From contig PAGS01000064.1 in NCBI GenBank assembly GCA_002705465.1, positions 13,343-19,619 of the forward strand: a stretch of DNA of 6,277 bases. Direction: 5' to 3'. This DNA comes from Halieaceae bacterium. Its GTDB lineage: Bacteria > Pseudomonadota > Gammaproteobacteria > Pseudomonadales > Halieaceae. This document shows, one piece after another, positions 1-5,810 of this stretch; the stretch's first letter is position 1, and each line of letters starts with the position of its first letter. A program made the translations under genes and the position numbers. The notes below the pieces were generated by a model that saw only the letters and a list, made by a program, of their open reading frames with translations, made no database searches and was not told the DNA's origin.

Positions 1-158
1 TGGTGGCGATTTTACCCCCGGGCGCCTTTCTCGTTACTGGGTGCCTGATCGCGCTGAAGAATCAGATCGACCGAAGTGCGGAGCAGCGTGCCCAACTGAA
101 AGCCGAGGCCCCTGTCGCAGGCAGTAAACGGGTGCGCGTGACCGGCGCCGTCTCTTGA
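1..158 (+). CDS. rsxE: RsxE/RnfE C-terminal end (partial gene)
   Basis: This is the 3' end of a gene entering from the left; codons are in frame from base 3 and it stops at TGA 156-158. The visible 51 residues begin VAILPPGAFLVTGCLIALKN, continue QID, and then run into a charged, Arg/Lys/Glu-rich cytoplasmic tail. The ILPPGAF...G.LIA.KN.ID pattern is the last transmembrane helix and its exit in the RnfE/RsxE family. By family knowledge this is an inner-membrane subunit of the Rnf/Rsx complex, which couples electron transfer between ferredoxin and NAD to ion movement; in E. coli the Rsx complex also helps keep SoxR reduced. In E. coli rsxE ends the rsxABCDGE run and nth follows. Here it is followed by a convergent gene instead. 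Only the end is visible, so upstream partners cannot be confirmed. Confidence 0.85.
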   Translation, partial: VAILPPGAFLVTGCLIALKNQIDRSAEQRAQLKAEAPVAGSKRVRVTGAVS

Positions 159-164
159 GGGCGT

Positions 165-189
165 TGGGCGGCAAATGGAACGCCGCCTA
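165..189. terminator. GC-rich hairpin between convergent genes (possible terminator)
   Basis: GGCGGC (167-172) and GCCGCC (182-187) are perfect inverted arms around a 9-base loop. They extend outward by a G-T and a T-A pair to about 165-189. The hairpin lies 6 bases after the rsxE stop and 8 bases beyond the stop of the opposing gene. There is no T-run on either side, so it is not a canonical intrinsic terminator. It may instead stabilise 3' ends or work with Rho. Function is inferred. Confidence 0.4.
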
Positions 190-197
190 GCTTGCAG

Positions 198-602
198 TTA
201 TAACAGTGCATCGCCTGCTACCAAGGTGCCCAGAATCTCCTCGACGGCCCCAGTATCAAGACCGTCATCCTCACTGTCACAAGCGTAGGTGACATAAAGT
301 AGCGCCGACCGATAAGTCAGATACCACTCGCGAATGACCAGTCCATCCTCCTGAAACGAACCCGCTACGCCAGCAAAAGGGCCCACCTGCACTGTGGTCC
401 AGTCGGCCACTTCGGGGGATTCCTCCTCCGCCATCTGTACAGCGGTGACGTCGCCGGCAGCCGCGTTATCCTGAATCAGCGTCGTCACTGCCAATTCACC
501 AATCCCGTCCTGGTCGGTGATCATCACGACATCTTCGCTCTGCTCCGCTGACCACTCGGGCGGGAGCATCAGACACCAGTATTCGGTTTCGATAATTTTC
601 AT
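198..602 (-). CDS. Conserved-type hypothetical protein, 134 aa, last gene of the rimI cluster
   Basis: I do not recognise a named family. The product is a small acidic protein with no signal peptide and no membrane segment, so it is probably cytoplasmic. The N-terminus MKIIETEYWCLMLPPEWSAE, followed by a D-G-x-G-x-L-x-V-T strand, and a later G-x-F...G...R-E-W-Y-L...LLYVTYAC block, resembles the alternating strands of PsbP/Mog1/DcrB-like folds (a guess from pattern). ATG at 602 is chosen because AGGG lies 8 bases upstream. It starts 33 bases after the rimI stop on the same strand, with no terminator between, so it is probably co-transcribed with rimI. The stop is TAA at 198-200. The gene converges on rsxE. 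Confidence 0.75.
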   Translation of the reverse strand: MKIIETEYWCLMLPPEWSAEQSEDVVMITDQDGIGELAVTTLIQDNAAAGDVTAVQMAEEESPEVADWTTVQVGPFAGVAGSFQEDGLVIREWYLTYRSALLYVTYACDSEDDGLDTGAVEEILGTLVAGDALL

Positions 603-635
603 GGTAGTACCCTAGCGCTTACTCAAAAATGCTGA

Positions 636-1094
636 TCATCGGGTTTCGTGCAGCAACATCGACATGAGCAGCGCGTCCTCACGACCCTGACTCATTGCGT
701 AATAATCAGCTCGGTGACCGACAGTTTGAAAACCCATGCGCTCATAGAGTGCTCGGGCGGCTGTGTTACCCGCTCGCACCTCCAGGGTCACTTTATCGAC
801 ACCATCCAGCGCGTCAAAAGAAGCCCGAAGCAGCCGCGTAGCCGCACCGGCGCGCCGCTCATCTTCCCTGACTCGCAGATCGATAATTTCTGCACAATCC
901 GAGTGAAACTGATACCAAACCGCGGCTAGGAGATGATGCTCTGTGTGCAAATACCAGGCCCTGCAAAACGGTTGAGCAAGCAGGCCGGTTAAAAACGCCA
1001 GGCTGGGTCCGTCTGTGTCGTTATACAGCGGGTTTAGCATGTTCGAATCGGACGCCGTCGCGATTTGCTGCAGCGTCTCCAACGCTTCAGGCAC
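636..1094 (-). CDS. rimI: Ribosomal protein S18 alanine N-acetyltransferase RimI (GNAT)
   Basis: A 152-residue GNAT protein. Acetyl-CoA motif A is visible as R80-x-x-G83-x-A85 after the strand IIDLRV (70-75). The RimI signature follows: VTLEVRAGNTAARALYERMG (102-121), then FQTVGHRADYY and EDALLM near the end. E105 and Y117 match in position and 12-residue spacing the Glu103 and Tyr115 described as catalytic in Salmonella RimI. The enzyme transfers acetyl from acetyl-CoA to the N-terminal alanine of ribosomal protein S18 in the cytoplasm. The start is GTG at 1094, overlapping the upstream gene's stop by 8 bases (GTGCCTGA) with only a weak GGG ahead of it, which suggests translational coupling. 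The N-terminal ~45 residues diverge from typical RimI. A paralogous GNAT with another substrate is possible but less likely given the motif and neighbour. Confidence 0.85.
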   Translation of the reverse strand: MPEALETLQQIATASDSNMLNPLYNDTDGPSLAFLTGLLAQPFCRAWYLHTEHHLLAAVWYQFHSDCAEIIDLRVREDERRAGAATRLLRASFDALDGVDKVTLEVRAGNTAARALYERMGFQTVGHRADYYAMSQGREDALLMSMLLHETR

Positions 1095-1842
1095 GAGCCC
1101 GTAGCCGCTTTAACACGCCCCAGGCTTGCTGCTTTAGTGAACCATCACGTAGCATGCTGACGCTCGACGGAATCTCCAATAACGGAAGGCCCGTATCAGG
1201 CAGGCAGTCACAGGGGCCCATCAATACCATCTGCTGTGTGGCGCGGTCCCTGATTAGCCGCTGTATGAAGCCCTTGAGCATATCTGACATGCCGCCTTTT
1301 GCGTTCGACAGTGCGGGCTGATGGACAGGTGGCCAGTCGAACTGTTGGTGAGCGCAGTGAACATTGGTGCCGCGAACCGCCCGCGCCATGGCTGCAACCA
1401 ACTGCAGCTGCTCCTTCCTCAGCAACTGATCTTCTAGCACTTCGATCCACAAGATGTCCGCGCTGGTGACCATGACTAAGGACACAGGCGTCGCTGCAGC
1501 AGAAGCACGATCGACCGCGGCCAAGGACTGCTCAGACGAGCCAGCTGAATTTGCTGCTGTCGCGACGCTCGATGTATCCATCACTGAATCAGTCCCCTCG
1601 CGCAGCAGGGCACGAACCTGATCTCGGGACCGCTCGGGGGTATCAGCAGTCGGCGCAGCATTCCGTTTAGGCACTGCTGCGGAGGCCGGCGCCATTAAAC
1701 GTCTAGCGGATTTAGACCCCACACCATCAAATCGGCTGATCAGGGGGCTGATGCCTAGTTTGCTCAAATTCGCCCTACGCAGGCACTCTCGCGACCACAG
1801 CGCGCTTTCAGCAACGGGCAGTAACTTATCGGATGGCTCCAT
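1087..1842 (-). CDS. holD: Putative DNA polymerase III psi subunit (HolD-like), long-linker form
   Basis: A 251-residue protein just upstream of rimI, the place where holD sits in E. coli and where a cryptic psi was described in pseudomonads. An N-terminal segment LSKLGISPLISRFDG (26-40) resembles the E. coli psi peptide LQQLGITQWSLRRPG, which contacts the DnaX collar of the clamp loader. Residues about 45-117 are Ala/Ser/Thr-rich and low in complexity, a probable disordered linker. The rest (118-251) looks folded: PVSLVMVT (119-126, compare VRLVMVA in E. coli psi), QFDWPP (167-172), and IPSSVSMLRDGSLKQQAWGV (224-243), which mirrors the L-R...W ending of E. coli psi. Psi links the chi subunit and SSB to the clamp loader. 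At 251 residues it is far longer than the 137 of E. coli. ATG at 1842 has no strong ribosome site, but there is no better ATG before the LGI motif. The assignment rests on weak motifs plus synteny. The coding region itself is solid. Confidence 0.6.
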   Translation of the reverse strand: MEPSDKLLPVAESALWSRECLRRANLSKLGISPLISRFDGVGSKSARRLMAPASAAVPKRNAAPTADTPERSRDQVRALLREGTDSVMDTSSVATAANSAGSSEQSLAAVDRASAAATPVSLVMVTSADILWIEVLEDQLLRKEQLQLVAAMARAVRGTNVHCAHQQFDWPPVHQPALSNAKGGMSDMLKGFIQRLIRDRATQQMVLMGPCDCLPDTGLPLLEIPSSVSMLRDGSLKQQAWGVLKRLRARA

Positions 1843-1913
1843 CCGGGGAGTATCTCACGGCTCTCAAAGTGGCTTCCACATCCAAGCGGACCCTGCCGTG
1901 ACTGCCGGCGTGG

Positions 1914-1943
1914 ATTATAGGGTCTGATGACGATCCTGGTCGC
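1914..1943 (-). promoter_or_regulatory. Candidate sigma-70 promoter for the holD-rimI cluster
   Basis: Read on the minus strand, a perfect TATAAT lies at 1919-1914. Eighteen bases upstream is GCGACC (1943-1938), a weak -35 matching only the GAC core of TTGACA. It sits in the 110-base gap after the glycosyltransferase gene and would give an untranslated leader of roughly 65 bases before the ATG at 1842. No T-tailed hairpin separates it from the glycosyltransferase gene, so read-through is also possible. The -10 is convincing, the -35 is not. Confidence 0.45.
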
Positions 1944-1952
1944 CGCTCCTCC

Positions 1953-2783
1953 CTAGCCAAGCCACTTCCAACCCCAGCGGTTAAAAAAACGGGCTGCGCT
2001 CACACCAAACCAAAGTAAATGCCTTCCGCCCTTTCTTGATGCTTTTCCGCCACGATGAATGATTGTCAGCTCGCGATGCTCTACCACTGCACCATGTCGT
2101 GCCATCCTCATTGACAAATCAAAGTCTTCAAAATAGAGAAAATAGCTGTCGTCGAAGCCGCCCACTTCATCATAGACAGCGCGCCGCACCCACATACAAC
2201 AACCCGATACGAGCGGCACCGGTCTCACGATTTCACTCGGCTGATCGCGGAGCTCATATCGTGCGACTGCCCGAGAGCGGCGCCGTAACCAGAGAGGCGC
2301 AAAGGCTCTCAAAGCCAACACCCACAAAGAAGGAAATGCCTTTGCGAGATAAAGTGGTGTGCCATCGGAGCCAGAGCCAACCGGGGCGAGTAGCACGCAG
2401 TCGTGGTGTGCGCCCATGGCTTCCAGCGCAACAGAAATAGCGTGGGGTGACAGCGCCACGTCTGGATTCAGGATCAAATGGAATGTTCCATCCAGCGAGG
2501 CCATCGCAAGATTGTGACCGGCGCCGTAGCCATGGTTTTTGGGGGGGGCGAGTAACTCGAACTCGATTTGGTCACAGGCATCATACTCAGCGAGCACTGC
2601 CCGACACTGATCCGCGTAGCGCGGATCGAGGCTGTGGTCCACCAGCACGCACTGCACATTGGAAATCGCGGCATCCGAGAGCGAGTCAATCAGCGAGTCG
2701 ATCAATTCCCGTAGCTGCGCCAACGGACTGTGGAACAGCACAATACTCACTGTCAAAAGATTCATTGCAGGAGGTGCGCTCAT
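1953..2783 (-). CDS. GT2-family glycosyltransferase (rhamnosyltransferase/WbbL-like)
   Basis: A 276-residue GT-A fold enzyme that should transfer a sugar from a nucleotide donor during surface polysaccharide or O-antigen-type assembly on the cytoplasmic face of the membrane; donor and acceptor cannot be read from sequence. Features in order: the first strand VSIVLFHSP (12-20), VDHS (48-51), the donor-binding NHGYGAGHN (83-91), the metal-site triad in LNPDV (105-109, Asp108), SGCCMWVRR (193-201), and the acceptor/catalytic block GGFDDSYFLYFEDFDLSMR (208-226) with Glu219-Asp220, then HRGG (243-246). Length and motif order fit the COG1216 rhamnosyltransferase-like group. No membrane helix is obvious. 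ATG at 2783 has GGAG three bases upstream, a slightly tight spacing; a second ATG at 2765 (codon 7) lacks a good site. The gene is transcribed divergently from the large lipoprotein gene. Its coding strand carries eight consecutive C's (2548-2541) just before the NHGYGAGHN motif. Confidence 0.87.
   Translation of the reverse strand: MSAPPAMNLLTVSIVLFHSPLAQLRELIDSLIDSLSDAAISNVQCVLVDHSLDPRYADQCRAVLAEYDACDQIEFELLAPPKNHGYGAGHNLAMASLDGTFHLILNPDVALSPHAISVALEAMGAHHDCVLLAPVGSGSDGTPLYLAKAFPSLWVLALRAFAPLWLRRRSRAVARYELRDQPSEIVRPVPLVSGCCMWVRRAVYDEVGGFDDSYFLYFEDFDLSMRMARHGAVVEHRELTIIHRGGKASRKGGRHLLWFGVSAARFFNRWGWKWLG
2541..2548 (-). repeat. C8 homopolymer inside the glycosyltransferase gene
   Basis: Eight consecutive C's on the coding strand, immediately followed by five A's, encode Ala79-Pro-Pro-Lys. 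Gain or loss of one base would shift the frame before the donor-binding motif and abolish the enzyme. Runs of this sort in surface glycosyltransferases can be phase-variable, but no variation is shown by one sequence. Confidence 0.9.
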
Positions 2784-2852
2784 GAGCTCCAGAATAACAG
2801 TGCACTAAAGCTTTGAATATGCTGGACTTCTCGAATCAAGGCGGAGTGGATT

Positions 2853-2869
2853 GGCAGTAAGTCACTGCC
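2853..2869. repeat. Inverted repeat GGCAGT-N5-ACTGCC (operator or attenuator candidate)
   Basis: Perfect 6-base arms flank AAGTC. On the plus strand it is followed at once by TTTT, so as RNA it would resemble a short intrinsic terminator upstream of the lipoprotein gene. As DNA it has the form of a dimeric repressor site and overlaps the TTGGCA -35-like box. Function unknown. Confidence 0.45.
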
Positions 2870-2928
2870 TTTTAACCAGTCGCATGATAGGGTTCTGTTC
2901 ACGTTTTATCGCGCCAGCGATGACCGGA

Positions 2929-2945
2929 GCTGTCAGGAAGACAGC
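2929..2945. repeat. Inverted repeat GCTGTC-N5-GACAGC in the lipoprotein leader
   Basis: Perfect 6-base arms flank AGGAA. The outer bases TGAC (2921-2924) and GTCA (2946-2949) could extend the pairing past a 4-base bulge. It lies 25 bases before the ribosome binding site of the lipoprotein gene, so it could be an mRNA hairpin or a protein site. The half-sites follow the same G[GA]CAG[TC] pattern as the repeat 76 bases upstream, in opposite order. Confidence 0.45.
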
Positions 2946-2970
2946 GTCAACCGGCTCAGAAAAGGACTTT

Positions 2971-2974
2971 GGAG
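2971..2974 (+). promoter_or_regulatory. Ribosome binding site deciding the lipoprotein start
   Basis: GGAG lies 7 bases ahead of ATG 2982. The next in-frame ATG (3006, residue 9) has no purine-rich site before it, so 2982 is preferred. Confidence 0.75.
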
Positions 2975-2981
2975 AACAACA

Positions 2982-5720
2982 ATGATTGTTAAATGCATCT
3001 CATACATGTGGCGCTCGATCTGCATGTCAGCGGCCATCGCGGTACTGGCTGCCTGCGGCGGCGGTGGCAGTGATAGCGGCGGTGGCTTTGTGCCCGCGCC
3101 GGAGCCCGAGGGGGCAACTATTGACGTTGCGCTGACCGACGCCAGCGGCAACAGCATTACCGAAATTACCCCGCTTAACACCGGCCTGTTCCAAGTAGCG
3201 CTCACGACGCCTGGCGGCGAGCCACTGGCGCAGGAGGTTGTCAGCGGCGACGTCACGCTGGGGCGCTTGTTGCCAGAGAGTGGCACGGCGCAGACCAACG
3301 ACGACGGTATTGCAACTTTCGTCGTTCAGCCAGATGGTATTTCAGGCGCGGGCACCATGACCGCGACAGTGACCTACGAGGGAGTGGACACCTCTCAATC
3401 GCTCAACTATTCGGTGTCGACTCAGCTGCCGTTCACCCTAAACGCTGAATTCGCCAACGAGAGCGGCGATCTGATTACTCGCGCAGTGACAGGCAACCGG
3501 ATCACTCTATTGGTGTCACTCACAGACGACAGAAGCGGCAGGTCGATCAAAAATCAGGTCGTTGCGGCCGAAATCGGCGATCTGGGCCGCATCAATCCTG
3601 CCTCGGGTACCACCGTAACCGATCAAGGTGGAGAGGCGAGATTCTCGATCGATGTGGGTAATACGCCCGGTGTCTATTCGATAAATGTGAGTGTCTCAGT
3701 GCCTGGCGGTAACCTGACCCAATCCGCTGACATCGTGATTGATCAAGCGGTCCACCAGCTAGGGCATTTCGACGTCGAAGGTAATTTCAACGAGGGCGTC
3801 ATCGGTATTGTTCCAGACGGGCGGTTATCACCCGGTGGCACTGCGATCCTGTCATTCGCAGTGGTTGACGAGGATCTGAACCCGGTGAGCACTGGGGATA
3901 CCTCAAGTTTGAGCAGCCCCTGCCTCTTCAACAACCAGGCGCTTTTGGCGCCCACTAGCCCCATTTCAATCGCCGCCGAGGCATCGGTGGACTACACCCT
4001 GCAAGGTTGCACCGGCGAGGACCTGATTACAACGCGACTGGGCTCCTCAGGTGCCGAGGCGTCTGGTGTCATCGACATTGCACCTGCGGTGGCAGCCAGA
4101 ATTGTATTTGACCGCGCTGACCCCGAACTGATTGCCCTGCGGGGCACAGGGTCCGCCTCGGATATCGCCGAATTTTCGAACGTGAGTTTCAGCGTGACCG
4201 ACGCTGACGGCAAGGCTGTGGCCAATGCTCGCGTGAATTTCGAGCTGGTACAGACCGTCGGCGGTCTCGCGCTGGAGTGCGAAGGATCGAGCTTTTGCCT
4301 TTACGACTCAGCGGAAGCTGCGAGTCAGGGACGCTCATCACGCGACACCACCCAGAGTTCAGTTGACGGAAAGGCGGTGACCCGTGTTCTGGCCGGTACC
4401 GTAGCGAGCCCCGTTCAAGTGATGGCTTATGTCGATCTCAACAATAACGCGCAACGCGACATAGATGAGCCCACCATCACCTCCAAAACATTGGTGGTGT
4501 CGACAGGTTTGCCTGACCAGAACTCTGTGAGTCTGTCTGCCAGCGTATTGAATGTCGACAGCGCCTATGACCTCGACGGCAAAACCACCCGTGTCAGCGT
4601 GCGAACGGCGGACAGGTTCAATAATCCCGCACCTGATGGTACAGCGGCAGTGTTTTCGACCGAGCTGGGCTCGATCATCGTTAGCTGCAATACAGTGGGA
4701 GGGCTTTGCACCGTTACGTGGAGTAGTCAATCGCCGCGCGGGTCTGACACCGTCGAGCAATTTTCGTCACCCATCACCATCGACGAAAACCTCGACAGAG
4801 CATTACCCAACCGCTATCGCTGCCCCTCGCACCGGGAAAACCATGGCCCCTGCCCTGATGATATCGGCGACCCTGACGTGAATCCTCCGGGCGCTCCGAG
4901 GGGTGGACGCAGCACAATTTTGGTCACGGCAAACGGTGAAGAGAGTTTTGTTGACCGAGACGGTAACGGGCTATACGACGAGGGAGAGTTCTGGACCAAT
5001 CTGACCGAGGCGTTTGCCGACCATAACGAGGACGGTCTTTATACACCGGCGCAAAGAGATGACTGTGCCGATCCTGGCTCGGCCGATGATGTTTGCCTCG
5101 CAGGGTTTGAGGAAACGTTTGTCGATCGTAACGCGAATGGGATCTTCGATCTTGATGATTCGCCCGAAGCCGGCAACGACTCATCGCTGCCCGACGGGCT
5201 GTTCAACGGCGTGCTGTGCCGCGCGGCAGATGAGGAAGCCGGCATCTGCTCCCGAGAGTTGGTCAATGTTCGGGACTCGTTGGTGGTGGTGAATGCGTTC
5301 TCCGATGCGAGCAAATACGACATCATGGTCATCAATCGGTCTGACCGAGAGCCATCCACCTTAGAGGGTGACCAATTCTATACCGTTTATGTGTCGGACA
5401 TCTTTAATGACCCGCCCCCTCCTAATACCAGTATCACGTTTGAGGGGAGTGGCGAGTGTGAAGCTCTGACGGAAGTGCCACCGTTGCCGGATGTCAATAA
5501 GGCAGGCGCCTACGCGGCAGCACTCGCGGTAAAAACCAATGACTACGCCCAGTCGATAGAAGCGGCCGAGGACTTGCCGCCGGATCAGCTCACGGTCAAG
5601 CTCACGCTACCTAACGGGAGGTTTATCACCGAAACCTACGCCTGCCGGGTGAACCGCTGCGCTGATGATCCGGACAGCTTGCCTGACTTCTCACCGGCAC
5701 CACCTGCTTGCGGGGGTTGA
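2982..5720 (+). CDS. Large Ig-like-domain lipoprotein with EF-hand-like calcium loops
   Basis: A 912-residue exported lipoprotein of unknown specific function, probably outer-membrane or surface bound and structural or adhesive. Signal peptide residues 1-24 (K4 and R11, then a hydrophobic stretch) end in the lipobox LAAC with lipidated Cys25; residue +2 is Gly, not the Asp that retains lipoproteins in the inner membrane. A Gly/Ser/Pro-rich linker (26-44) follows. Bacterial Ig-like (Big-1-like) domains cover about 45-146 and 150-254, with typical ...T-D/N-x-G-x-A-x-F... strands; further beta-rich segments, more divergent, cover about 260-370, 371-505 and 512-600. EF-hand-like loops start at D485, D658, D680 and D715. 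Sixteen cysteines follow Cys25, including three CX9C pairs (614/624, 695/705, 746/756). The end (760-912) is another beta-rich region with a Cys-containing tail. It has its own leader and ends 49 bases before a strong terminator, so it is probably monocistronic. Similar Ig-plus-calcium-loop lipoproteins exist in other gammaproteobacteria, from memory; no named family is claimed. Confidence 0.88.
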   Translation: MIVKCISYMWRSICMSAAIAVLAACGGGGSDSGGGFVPAPEPEGATIDVALTDASGNSITEITPLNTGLFQVALTTPGGEPLAQEVVSGDVTLGRLLPESGTAQTNDDGIATFVVQPDGISGAGTMTATVTYEGVDTSQSLNYSVSTQLPFTLNAEFANESGDLITRAVTGNRITLLVSLTDDRSGRSIKNQVVAAEIGDLGRINPASGTTVTDQGGEARFSIDVGNTPGVYSINVSVSVPGGNLTQSADIVIDQAVHQLGHFDVEGNFNEGVIGIVPDGRLSPGGTAILSFAVVDEDLNPVSTGDTSSLSSPCLFNNQALLAPTSPISIAAEASVDYTLQGCTGEDLITTRLGSSGAEASGVIDIAPAVAARIVFDRADPELIALRGTGSASDIAEFSNVSFSVTDADGKAVANARVNFELVQTVGGLALECEGSSFCLYDSAEAASQGRSSRDTTQSSVDGKAVTRVLAGTVASPVQVMAYVDLNNNAQRDIDEPTITSKTLVVSTGLPDQNSVSLSASVLNVDSAYDLDGKTTRVSVRTADRFNNPAPDGTAAVFSTELGSIIVSCNTVGGLCTVTWSSQSPRGSDTVEQFSSPITIDENLDRALPNRYRCPSHRENHGPCPDDIGDPDVNPPGAPRGGRSTILVTANGEESFVDRDGNGLYDEGEFWTNLTEAFADHNEDGLYTPAQRDDCADPGSADDVCLAGFEETFVDRNANGIFDLDDSPEAGNDSSLPDGLFNGVLCRAADEEAGICSRELVNVRDSLVVVNAFSDASKYDIMVINRSDREPSTLEGDQFYTVYVSDIFNDPPPPNTSITFEGSGECEALTEVPPLPDVNKAGAYAAALAVKTNDYAQSIEAAEDLPPDQLTVKLTLPNGRFITETYACRVNRCADDPDSLPDFSPAPPACGG

Positions 5721-5769
5721 TGGACGATCTCCTTTCACAATTTTTTTAGCTCAAACATTTAGAAATTAA

Positions 5770-5800
5770 AAAACCCCGGTCACTTTGTGATCGGGGTTTT
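5770..5800. terminator. Bidirectional intrinsic terminator (lipoprotein gene and rRNA operon)
   Basis: Arms of 14 pairs (5770-5783 and 5787-5800, one G-T pair) close a 3-base loop; the core is CCCCG opposite CGGGG. On the minus strand the transcript ends in six T's (5773-5768), ideal for stopping the rRNA operon 10 bases after 5S. On the plus strand it ends TTTTCTTC, adequate for the lipoprotein gene whose stop is 49 bases upstream. Confidence 0.93.
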
Positions 5801-5810
5801 CTTCATTAGA

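Larger units (their letters stand above)
2784..2981. other. Divergent intergenic region, glycosyltransferase / lipoprotein
   Basis: These 198 bases must hold the 5' control regions of both divergent genes. I see two perfect 6-base inverted repeats with 5-base centres (listed separately) and a TTGGCA at 2851-2856 that is close to a -35 box on the plus strand, but no -10 at proper distance from it. On the minus strand, weak TATTCA (2819-2814) and TTGATT (2839-2834) are only 14 bases apart. No promoter here can be called with confidence. Confidence 0.6.

Noticed and set aside
648..929. 93-codon open frame on the plus strand
   Set aside because: It lies wholly antisense to rimI, whose protein shows clear GNAT motifs; the plus-strand translation has no recognisable domain.
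1208..1450. 80-codon open frame on the minus strand inside the HolD-like gene
   Set aside because: It is an alternative frame with Arg/His-rich composition typical of a shadow; the longer frame has psi-like motifs and proper overlap with rimI.
2474..2689. Minus-strand frame overlapping the glycosyltransferase at the C8 tract, suggesting a possible frameshift product
   Set aside because: The main frame is intact before and after the tract, so no frameshift exists in this copy. The alternative frame has no motifs.
2063..2785. Two plus-strand open frames (2063-2440 and 2447-2785) opposite the glycosyltransferase
   Set aside because: The minus strand encodes a complete GT2 enzyme across the same bases. 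The plus frames are Arg/Ser/His-rich without domains.
3743..5359. Several open frames of 61-133 codons on both strands within the lipoprotein gene
   Set aside because: All are shadows of the 912-codon frame, which has a ribosome site, signal peptide and domain structure. None has a start site or domain of its own.
5741..5747. Run of seven T's after the lipoprotein stop as a first terminator
   Set aside because: There is no stable stem directly upstream; the hairpin at 5770-5800 is the convincing terminator.
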